Source: Halomonas halocynthiae DSM 14573 (lineage in GTDB: Bacteria > Pseudomonadota > Gammaproteobacteria > Pseudomonadales > Halomonadaceae). Taken from it: a DNA stretch of 64,000 nucleotides. The DNA lies in assembly GCF_000425725.1 (NCBI RefSeq), contig NZ_KE384439.1, positions 467,309 to 531,308 on the forward strand. The letters run 5' to 3'. Shown here one piece after another: positions 57,021 to 64,000 of the stretch (position 1 is the first letter of the stretch; each line of letters begins with the position of its first letter). Below the pieces are notes generated by a model. It ran no database searches. It worked only from the letters and a program-made list of their open reading frames with translations, and had not been told where the DNA came from. Made by a program: the position numbers and the translations under genes.

Positions 57021-58526
57021 TTACGCACGTTTAGCAATAATTTCTTTCCACTTAGCAGGCCCCGTTTTATGTACCGAGCTGCCTTTGCTATCAACCGCAA
57101 CTGTCACCGGCATATCTTCAACATCAAACTCGTAGATGGCTTCCATGCCTAAATCGTCAAAGCCCACCACTCGCGCTTTCTTGATTGCTTGAGCGACTAG
57201 GTACGCAGACCCACCAACAGCCATCAAGTAAACGGCTTTATTGTCACGAATTGCTTCAATGGCCGCATCGCCTCGCTCAGCTTTCCCCACCATACCTAAC
57301 AAGCCGGTTTGCTCAAGTAGAGTGCGTGTAAATTTATCCATGCGAGTTGCTGTTGTTGGCCCTGCTGGACCAACCACTTCATCACGCACGGGATCAACCG
57401 GACCCACGTAATAGATGAAGCGCCCTTTCAAATCAACCGGTAGCTGCTCACCGTTAGCGAGCATTTCTGTCATGCGCTTATGGGCGGCATCCCTGCCTGT
57501 CAGCAGTTTACCGTTCAGCAGCAAGGTATCGCCTGGCTGCCAAGTCAATACATCCTCCGCTGTAATCGTATCCAGATTCACTCGCTTAACGTTATCGCCG
57601 GTCTCGCGGGTTATCTCTGGCCAATCTTCAAGCGCTGGTGCAGGTAGCACGGCTGGGCCAGAACCATCGAGAACAATGTGTGCATGACGAGTTGCAGCAC
57701 AGTTAGGAATAATAGCAACCGGCTTATTGGCCGCATGAGTCGGGTAGTCTTTGACCTTGATATCAAGCACTGTGGTCAAGCCGCCCAGCCCTTGCGCACC
57801 GATACCACTCTGGTTAACTTTTTCAAACAACTCAAGGCGCAGCTCTTCAGCACGATTTGATGCACCACGAGCCTGCAATTCTTGAATATCAATAGGGTCC
57901 ATTAAGGCTTCTTTGGCAAGCAGCATGGCTTTTTCAGACGTGCCACCAATCCCGATACCCAACATCCCCGGCGGACACCAGCCTGCTCCCATCTTGGGAA
58001 GCTGTTCTAACACCCAGTCCACTACGCTATCAGATGGGTTAAGCATCGCAAACTTGGACTTGGCTTCACTGCCGCCTCCTTTAGCGGCCACTTGTATATC
58101 TACCGTGTCACCCGGGACTAAGTGGTGGTGAATGATCGCAGGTGTATTATCTTTGGTATTCGTTCGCTTGCCGTCAGGGTCAGCTAGTACCGATGCACGC
58201 AATACATTATCCGGTAGCTTATAAGCTCGACGAACGCCTTCATTGATCATGTCATCAAGGCTCATATCTGCTTCAAAGCGCACGTTCATGCCGACATTGA
58301 CAAACACGGTAACGATCCCCGTATCTTGACAAATCGGACGCTTACCGAAGGCACACATCCGTGAGTTAATCAGAATCTGGGCGATAGCATCCTTGGCAGC
58401 GGGGTTCTCCTCGCTTTCATATGCCGCCGCCATGGCGTCGATAAAATCCTTAGGATGGTAATAGGAGATGTACTGCAGGGCATCGGCGACGCTCTGGATT
58501 AGATCATCCTGGCGAATCACGGTCAT
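57021..58526 (-). CDS. Class I (iron-sulphur) fumarate hydratase
   Basis: A protein of 501 residues interconverting fumarate and malate in the TCA cycle. It contains both the N-terminal alpha and C-terminal beta domains of FumA-type enzymes fused in one chain. Cluster cysteines lie in ICQDTG, GAGWCPPG and IIPNCAATRH. The C-terminal part includes YYVGPVDPVRDEVVGPAGPTT, seen near residues 374-394. I chose the ATG at 58526; AAGGAG is 12 bases upstream. Oxygen-sensitive class I fumarase is typical of aerobic Pseudomonas/Halomonas. Confidence 0.95.
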   Translation of the reverse strand: MTVIRQDDLIQSVADALQYISYYHPKDFIDAMAAAYESEENPAAKDAIAQILINSRMCAFGKRPICQDTGIVTVFVNVGMNVRFEADMSLDDMINEGVRRAYKLPDNVLRASVLADPDGKRTNTKDNTPAIIHHHLVPGDTVDIQVAAKGGGSEAKSKFAMLNPSDSVVDWVLEQLPKMGAGWCPPGMLGIGIGGTSEKAMLLAKEALMDPIDIQELQARGASNRAEELRLELFEKVNQSGIGAQGLGGLTTVLDIKVKDYPTHAANKPVAIIPNCAATRHAHIVLDGSGPAVLPAPALEDWPEITRETGDNVKRVNLDTITAEDVLTWQPGDTLLLNGKLLTGRDAAHKRMTEMLANGEQLPVDLKGRFIYYVGPVDPVRDEVVGPAGPTTATRMDKFTRTLLEQTGLLGMVGKAERGDAAIEAIRDNKAVYLMAVGGSAYLVAQAIKKARVVGFDDLGMEAIYEFDVEDMPVTVAVDSKGSSVHKTGPAKWKEIIAKRA

Positions 58527-58817
58527 GAGCAAGACGCTCCTTGGCTGGAATCGAAATCGGAATACCCGCTTCTTGGTCATGAGTAAGACGGTATGGCGGG
58601 CTTTTCAACAGTCGCCGCATTATACCCTATCTGATATACGCTCCGCAGGCGCAAAATTGTTTTAGCGCCACCCCTGTTTTCGAGTTTTTTTGAGGGAGTT
58701 TGTAAGGTTTAGACCTAGAAAAAAGATAACGGTATAAAACATACAACACATCGTATCTGTGTGCTCAAAATGGTTTCTTTAATCCAATGGCGGTGGTATG
58801 GGACGCCGTCATACTCA
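58527..58817. other. Gap between uvrB and the fumarase gene
   Basis: About 290 bases. A consensus TATAAT on the minus strand (58619-58624), 93 bases before the fumarase ATG, is a candidate -10 without a clear -35. I see no uvrB terminator and no RNA gene. Confidence 0.45.
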
Positions 58818-60845
58818 CTAAACAGCACCGACTCTAAGCTGGCGCTCCTTGATCTGGTGTAACTGGTCACGTAACCGAGCTGCCGTTTCGAATTCAAGGT
58901 TCTGGGCAGCTTCTACCATGGCGTCTTCCAGGCGTACGGCTTCTTTACGCAATTGATCACTCGTCAAACTGTTCAAGTCATAAGCGGCTTCCTGCTCAGC
59001 CACCATACGCTCATTTTTACGGCGTTTACTGTTGCTGCCGGGTGCCTGAGCCGCTTCAAGAATATCAGCCACTGACCGTGTGATTGTTGTGGGGGTAATA
59101 CCGTGTGCTTCGTTATGCGCGATTTGCTTGGCACGCCGCCGTTCGGTTTCATCAATCGCTCGGCGCATAGAGTCCGTTGTACGGTCGCCATACAAAATTG
59201 CTTTGCCGTGCGCATTACGCGCCGCGCGACCAATGGTCTGGATTAACGACCGTTCATTACGCAAAAAGCCTTCTTTATCGGCGTCCAGAATAGCAACCAG
59301 TGAAACCTCCGGAATATCCAGCCCTTCACGCAGCAGGTTGATACCTACCAGGACATCGAACTTACCGAGACGCAGGTCGCGAATGATTTCAACCCGCTCA
59401 ACAGTATCAATATCCGAATGTAGGTAACGCACGCGTACATCATGTTCATCGAGATATTCGGTCAAGTCTTCTGCCATGCGTTTGGTCAGGGTGGTAACCA
59501 ACACGCGCTCGCCCACCGTCGTTCGCAGGCGAATTTCTGACAACAAGTCATCGACCTGGGTTGATGCTGGCCGCACTTCCATCTCAGGGTCCAACAACCC
59601 GGTCGGCCTCACCACCTGCTCAACTACCTGCCCTGCATGCTCTTCTTCGTACTTGCTGGGTGTGGCCGAAACAAAAATGGTCTGCGGGCTGACATGCTCC
59701 CACTCTTCGAATTTCATTGGTCGATTATCCAGCGCGGAGGGAAGCCGGAATCCATATTCCACCAAGGTTTCCTTGCGCGAACGGTCGCCTTTGTACATTC
59801 CACCGACTTGAGGAACGCTGACATGAGATTCGTCAATGAGCAGCAAAGCATCATCAGGCAGATAATCAAAAAATGTTGGCGGTGGCTGGCCCGGCTCACG
59901 TCCAGACAGGTAGCGTGAATAGTTCTCGATACCGTTGCAGTAACCCAGCTCCAGCATCATTTCAATATCATACAACACGCGTTGCTCAAGGCGCTGTGCT
60001 TCCACTAAGCGATCATTGTTGCGCAGCCATTCCAGACGCGCTACCAGTTCCTTTTTGATCTCGTCAATGGCTCCCAGAATGGTTTCCCGCGGAGTTACAT
60101 AATGCGATTTCGGGTAAATCGTCATACGCGGTACCCGCCCACGTACTTCACCAGTCAGCGGGTCAAATAAACTAATGGTATCGATCTCATCGTCAAACAG
60201 CTCAACACGTACCGCTTCGTCTTCGGCATCTGCTGGGAAGATATCAACCACATCACCACGCACACGATAGGTGCCGCGCTTAAAGTCCATATCATTGCGG
60301 GTGTACTGCAGTTCAGCCAAGCGCCGTAAAAATGAGCGTTGATCAATCAGTTCACCACGCGTGAAGTGCAAGCGCATCTTCAGATATAACTCTGGGTCAC
60401 CTAGACCATAAATGGCTGATACAGAGACGACAATTAACGCATCTCGCCGCTCCAGAAGCGCTTTCGTCGCTGACAGACGCATCTGTTCTATGTGGTCGTT
60501 AACCGAGGCGTCTTTCTCAATAAAAGTGTCGGAAGACGGCACATAAGCTTCAGGCTGGTAATAGTCGTAATAAGAAACGAAATATTCGATAGCGTTATCA
60601 GGAAAAAACGCCTTGAACTCACCATACAACTGAGCCGCCAGTGTTTTATTCGGCGCCATGACAATAGTTGGCCGCTGCATTTTTTCCACCACATTAGCCA
60701 TGGTGAATGTCTTGCCGGAGCCGGTAACACCCAGCAACGTCTGATGAGACAAGCCAGATTCCAACCCGCTAACCAGTTCGGCAATGGCTGTGGGCTGATC
60801 ACCGGCCGGTTGAAAGGCAGACTGTAAACGAAAGGGCTTGCTCAT
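58818..60845 (-). CDS. uvrB: Excinuclease ABC subunit B
   Basis: The damage-verification helicase of nucleotide excision repair, 675 residues. Walker A is [10 protein letters not shown], the beta-hairpin region is [20 protein letters not shown], seen at about residues 92-111, and helicase motif VI is [12 protein letters not shown]. The UVR motif at the C-terminus ([22 protein letters not shown], near residues 641-662) binds UvrC. CAGGAG lies before the ATG. It is monocistronic here. Confidence 0.97.
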   Translation of the reverse strand: MSKPFRLQSAFQPAGDQPTAIAELVSGLESGLSHQTLLGVTGSGKTFTMANVVEKMQRPTIVMAPNKTLAAQLYGEFKAFFPDNAIEYFVSYYDYYQPEAYVPSSDTFIEKDASVNDHIEQMRLSATKALLERRDALIVVSVSAIYGLGDPELYLKMRLHFTRGELIDQRSFLRRLAELQYTRNDMDFKRGTYRVRGDVVDIFPADAEDEAVRVELFDDEIDTISLFDPLTGEVRGRVPRMTIYPKSHYVTPRETILGAIDEIKKELVARLEWLRNNDRLVEAQRLEQRVLYDIEMMLELGYCNGIENYSRYLSGREPGQPPPTFFDYLPDDALLLIDESHVSVPQVGGMYKGDRSRKETLVEYGFRLPSALDNRPMKFEEWEHVSPQTIFVSATPSKYEEEHAGQVVEQVVRPTGLLDPEMEVRPASTQVDDLLSEIRLRTTVGERVLVTTLTKRMAEDLTEYLDEHDVRVRYLHSDIDTVERVEIIRDLRLGKFDVLVGINLLREGLDIPEVSLVAILDADKEGFLRNERSLIQTIGRAARNAHGKAILYGDRTTDSMRRAIDETERRRAKQIAHNEAHGITPTTITRSVADILEAAQAPGSNSKRRKNERMVAEQEAAYDLNSLTSDQLRKEAVRLEDAMVEAAQNLEFETAARLRDQLHQIKERQLRVGAV

Positions 60846-60908
60846 GCGCTCTCCTGCGTGACGGCCTGTGGCGTAACTCGCGCACAGGCGTCTGATCTTG
60901 ATCGTGCG

Positions 60909-61316
60909 TTATGCAGTCAACTGCCGTGTGGTCACTTCAACGCTCGATGTTGTCATCAAACGATGAATTGGGCACTTATGGCTTATTTCTTCTAGGCGCG
61001 TACGTTGCTCTTCACTGAGCTCACCATGAAAGGTCATTGCTACATCGAGCCGGTAGATACCGCGACGCTCATCACTTTCATCACGCTGCACCACTACCGA
61101 AACACCTTCCAGCGGCCACCCTTTGCGCTTGGCATACATGCGCGAAGTAATCGCCTTACAAGCGCCCAACGACAAGTCAAAATAGTCATGCGGATCAGGC
61201 GCCTTACCTTCGCCGCCGAAGGCAACAGGTACATCAATCAGTAAATCGTCAAACCCCTCGATTTCAGCCCGTTGGCTCAACTTTCCATCAGCAACACTGT
61301 ACAGTTTGATACTCAT
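60909..61316 (-). CDS. OsmC/Ohr-family protein
   Basis: A 135-residue protein with the OsmC fold and the two redox cysteines in LGACKAITSRMYA and SHKCPIHRL, so a peroxidase-type thiol centre is present. Family members reduce organic hydroperoxides. Its ATG overlaps the stop of the small HMA-like gene by one base, so the two are translationally coupled. Confidence 0.92.
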   Translation of the reverse strand: MSIKLYSVADGKLSQRAEIEGFDDLLIDVPVAFGGEGKAPDPHDYFDLSLGACKAITSRMYAKRKGWPLEGVSVVVQRDESDERRGIYRLDVAMTFHGELSEEQRTRLEEISHKCPIHRLMTTSSVEVTTRQLTA

Positions 61317-61513
61317 CAGGAGACCTCGATATTGAGCTTGAGCGAATTGATCGCGTCAATCAGTACATTACGACGCACGCGACCTTCAACTTCAGCACCA
61401 TGCTGACCAACCTCGACACTTTCTACTCCGTCCAGCATCATCAGGACAGTTGTCAGGCGGTTGACCTGATCAGCATCTTTAACACCTTTGAAACTCAGGC
61501 TCTGATGGGCCAT
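61316..61513 (-). CDS. Small HMA-fold (heavy-metal-associated-like) protein without CxxC
   Basis: A 65-residue protein with a ferredoxin-like HMA pattern: LSFKGVKDADQVNRLTTVL, then the conserved VESVEVGQHGAEVEGRV. The metal-binding loop has no cysteine, and the protein contains none at all, so copper or other soft-metal binding by the usual motif is excluded. GAGAGG precedes the ATG. It is coupled to the OsmC gene and may act as its partner. Function unknown. Confidence 0.75.
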   Translation of the reverse strand: MAHQSLSFKGVKDADQVNRLTTVLMMLDGVESVEVGQHGAEVEGRVRRNVLIDAINSLKLNIEVS

Positions 61514-61687
61514 TGCAACCTCTCTGACAGGTTAATGTAGTGATCTATTCACCTGATTCTACCACGTCACCCTGCTACCAGCAGTGCTTGTAAAGCTAGC
61601 TAATCGCCCGCATCACTCATTGCATGTAGCAACATATAGGCAACAACATACATAGCAACGCTGTATCGCTCTGACAAGGAAACCATA

Positions 61688-62722
61688 ATGACAGATTGGA
61701 TCACCCGCAATGGCGGCCATCGCCATGATTCACGGGTCGAGTTCAACACCCCTGAACAGGCACAACACGCATTTGACACTACTGTCATCACGCCACTGGT
61801 GCAGTTTGGCGTTCTTGATGTCATCGGCAGTGATGCTGAACGCTTCTTACAAGGCCAGACCAGCACACAGCTCAGCCTGATTAATGGGCACTTCGCAGGG
61901 TTAACCTGCTTCTGCTCAGTGAAGGGAAGAGTTATTGCTAATGCCCAGCTGTTGCGAGTTGAAGAAAACCACTACCGGCTACTGCTTGATCAATCTGCTG
62001 TCGGGCCGCTTGCTGCCCACTTGAAAAAATTCATCCCTTTCTACAAGGCAGAGCTAACATCACGCGATGATGTGGCTATCATCGGCATAATGGGCAAAGA
62101 AGCCCATGCCATTGCAGAAGTACAACTCGATGTCAGCACACCGACGGTTTGGCATCAATCTGGCGACAGTCAACGTCAGCTCTTGGCGCACCCTGGCCCC
62201 TGCCCGCGCCTGGTGGTTTGTGTTCCGACAGACAACGCTGACGCGCTATGGCAAACGCTGATAACACAGACATCACCGGTCAACAGCAATATTTGGACAC
62301 TTCATGATATCCAAGCTGGGCTTGCTTGGTTAAGCAACGAGCAAAGCGATACGTATCTGCCACAAATGATTAACTGGGAAGCCTTGGGCGGTATCAGTTT
62401 TAGAAAAGGCTGTTACACCGGCCAGGAAGTCGTCGCCCGGGCTCACTTTCGCGGCCAGGTCAAAAAACGGCTGATGCGAGGCCAACTGGATTGCCAAACT
62501 CTGCCAGCACTAGGCAGCCTCATCACTGACGAAGCAGGAAAACGATTAGGTGACGTCATCAGCGCCGAATATGACGCGTATCAGAAAGTAGAAGTACTGG
62601 CGGTAGTGACTCAGCGCGACCCTGAACCAGAACGCTATATTGATGGACACAAACTTCAGCGCTTAAACCTTCCCTACTCCATCGAGCGCGTTGATCCTGA
62701 ACAGCTGGCTGAGGACAGCTGA
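61688..62722 (+). CDS. ygfZ: Folate-binding protein YgfZ
   Basis: A protein of 344 residues with a GcvT-like folate-binding fold and the family signature FRKGCYTGQEVVARAHFRG, seen at about residues 238-256, with its conserved cysteine. YgfZ supports assembly or repair of certain iron-sulphur enzymes, such as MiaB. AAGGAAA precedes the ATG. It is monocistronic and convergent with the TatD gene, with a two-base gap. Confidence 0.95.
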   Translation: MTDWITRNGGHRHDSRVEFNTPEQAQHAFDTTVITPLVQFGVLDVIGSDAERFLQGQTSTQLSLINGHFAGLTCFCSVKGRVIANAQLLRVEENHYRLLLDQSAVGPLAAHLKKFIPFYKAELTSRDDVAIIGIMGKEAHAIAEVQLDVSTPTVWHQSGDSQRQLLAHPGPCPRLVVCVPTDNADALWQTLITQTSPVNSNIWTLHDIQAGLAWLSNEQSDTYLPQMINWEALGGISFRKGCYTGQEVVARAHFRGQVKKRLMRGQLDCQTLPALGSLITDEAGKRLGDVISAEYDAYQKVEVLAVVTQRDPEPERYIDGHKLQRLNLPYSIERVDPEQLAEDS

Positions 62723-62724
62723 TA

Positions 62725-63492
62725 CTACAGTGCCGCAGGCTGAAACAGAGCACGGACATTGGCTGTTGACTGAGCGGCAATTGTCGCCGATGCCTCACCG
62801 CGTAGTGAGGCCACAGCTTGACACACTCGTGCAACTTGCGATGGTTCGTTACGCTCGCCCTGACACCCCTTAAGCGGCATGTCAGGGCTGTCTGTTTCAA
62901 GAACAAAACCATTATCGGGCAGTGCTGCTACCGCACGATGCAGCCGCTTGGCACGTGGGTAAGTCAACGCGCCCCCCAACCCCAGCATAAAGCCAAGATC
63001 AAGAAATGCCTGCGCCTGCTCAGGCGACCCAGCAAACCCATGAATCAACCCGCCAGCAGGAAGTGCCAGCTGACGTAACCGCTTCGCCACTTGATCATTA
63101 GCCTGCACACAGTGCACGACAACAGGGAGCCGTCGCTGCTTCGCCAGCTTGAGCTGAGCATCGAACAACGCCCATTGGGCTTCTAAGGTTTCGGGAAAGC
63201 GAGCGTCGACCCCGCACTCACCAATGCCAACCACGCCAGGGTGTGCTGCAAGCACCTCACCCAGTGCCGCCACGTCATCCGGCTCATGAGAGTCCATAAA
63301 ATAAGGGTGCAGTCCCAAACACACGCTGACGTCAATACGCTGACCTAATGCCAGCACACCCTGCCAACACTCACGCGTTGTCGCTGGCACAATAAAATGA
63401 CACACACCTGCCGCCTGGGCTCTTTTAATGACGATCTCACGGTCAGTATCAAAAGCAGCAAAATCAAGATGGCAGTGCGCGTCAATCAGCAT
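62725..63492 (-). CDS. TatD-family metal-dependent hydrolase (YjjV-like)
   Basis: A protein of 255 residues with the TIM-barrel metal site: DAHCHLD near the start, GECGVDAR, VVHC and the closing ETDSPDMP. The TatD family comprises metal-dependent deoxyribonucleases. I chose the ATG at 63492, since the MLIDAHCHLD start is standard; a longer frame would overlap prfC. It lies 17 bases after prfC. Confidence 0.92.
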   Translation of the reverse strand: MLIDAHCHLDFAAFDTDREIVIKRAQAAGVCHFIVPATTRECWQGVLALGQRIDVSVCLGLHPYFMDSHEPDDVAALGEVLAAHPGVVGIGECGVDARFPETLEAQWALFDAQLKLAKQRRLPVVVHCVQANDQVAKRLRQLALPAGGLIHGFAGSPEQAQAFLDLGFMLGLGGALTYPRAKRLHRAVAALPDNGFVLETDSPDMPLKGCQGERNEPSQVARVCQAVASLRGEASATIAAQSTANVRALFQPAAL

Positions 63493-63509
63493 GTGAAAAC
63501 CGAGTATTC

Positions 63510-64000
63510 CTAGTGCTCCCGCGTGTGATGGAACTCGACATCTGGCCAACGCTCCTGGGTCATCTGCAGGTTAACCCGAGTCGGGGCGATATAGGTGAGG
63601 TGCCCGCCACCATCAATGGCCAGATTAGCGCTGGCTTTGCGCCGAAATTCATCCAGCATTTTTTCATCTTTGCAGGAGATCCAGCGGGCCGTCTGCACAT
63701 TCACGCCCTCATAGATGCAGTCCACGCGATATTCTTCTTTCAGGCGATGAGCTACCACATCAAACTGCAGTACCCCAACAGCCCCAAGAATCAAGTCATT
63801 ATTATCAACCGGCATGAATACCTGAGTTGCGCCTTCTTCGGATAGCTGTTGCAAGCCTTTTTGCAGCGCTTTCATCTTGAGCGGGTCTTTCAAACGTACA
63901 CGCTTAAACAACTCCGGAGCAAAGTGAGGTATGCCGGTAAAGCGCATGTCTTCACCTTGAGTGAACGTATCACCAATCTGAATAGTGCCGTGGTTATGCA
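63510..64000 (-). CDS. prfC: Peptide chain release factor 3, C-terminal part, cut by window edge
   Basis: The last 163 or so residues of RF3, the GTPase that recycles RF1 and RF2. Visible are [21 protein letters not shown] at the edge, followed by [37 protein letters not shown] and the C-terminal [12 protein letters not shown]. The GTPase domain lies outside the window. The frame is open to base 64000. Confidence 0.95.
   Translation of the reverse strand, partial: HNHGTIQIGDTFTQGEDMRFTGIPHFAPELFKRVRLKDPLKMKALQKGLQQLSEEGATQVFMPVDNNDLILGAVGVLQFDVVAHRLKEEYRVDCIYEGVNVQTARWISCKDEKMLDEFRRKASANLAIDGGGHLTYIAPTRVNLQMTQERWPDVEFHHTREH

Overview
The window is a 64 kb chromosomal segment of a moderately halophilic gammaproteobacterium. 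A complete ectoine operon (ectABC) together with Pseudomonas/Halomonas-type synteny (ubiG-mupP-yciK, ruvCAB-tolQRAB-pal-cpoB, galU plus a UDP-sugar dehydrogenase) points to the Halomonadaceae (Halomonas/Vreelandella). Coding density is high. I saw no tRNA or rRNA gene, no CRISPR array, no prophage and no insertion sequence. Both ends cut genes: hrpB on the left, prfC on the right.

Layout, left to right: the C-terminal part of hrpB and a YchJ-family SEC-C protein; a YuiF-like permease; the glutarate branch of lysine catabolism (glaH, lhgO), transcribed away from a two-component system that is followed by a secreted HbpS-like protein; a degraded locus with an ankyrin protein and an internally deleted cytosine-deaminase-type gene; a DUF938 methyltransferase; a lipoprotein, yidD and hisI; and a three-gene envelope system (retropepsin-like 'zinc protease' lipoprotein, inactive transglutaminase with seven membrane helices, ATP-grasp ligase). 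Then come a small DUF3955 membrane protein, a chromosome dimer resolution site (dif) at 16356-16383, ectABC, gor, a beta-carbonic anhydrase and a five-gene peptide-type ABC importer. Next are msrA, a tam operon (coiled-coil membrane protein, tamA, tamB), sodB, galU with a dehydrogenase-like partner, ubiG-mupP, yciK, and the long minus-strand run fmdB-aspS-yebC-ruvCAB-tolQRAB-pal-cpoB. The right end holds a D-2-hydroxyacid dehydrogenase, acyP, yihY, a NadM-Nudix fusion, a HypT-like LysR regulator, cardiolipin synthase, class I fumarase, uvrB, an HMA-like/OsmC pair, ygfZ, a TatD hydrolase and prfC.

The most informative non-coding element is dif. It fits the gammaproteobacterial XerCD consensus at all 28 positions, so this window probably spans the replication terminus. 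Right of dif most large operons lie on the minus strand, and five of six FtsK-loading-type octamers that I found by eye point toward dif. A second, partial XerC-arm-like sequence lies inverted 4 bp away.

The protein-level oddities are these. The galU-coupled UDP-glucose dehydrogenase homologue lacks both the catalytic cysteine and the dinucleotide-binding glycine motif. An uncharacterised single-pass coiled-coil protein is translationally coupled to tamA. The NadM fusion has a damaged Nudix box. A cysteine-free HMA-fold protein is coupled to OsmC. Several GC-rich hairpins sit between genes of one operon (ectB/ectC, dppA/dppB-type genes, aspS/yebC), where they could set expression ratios.
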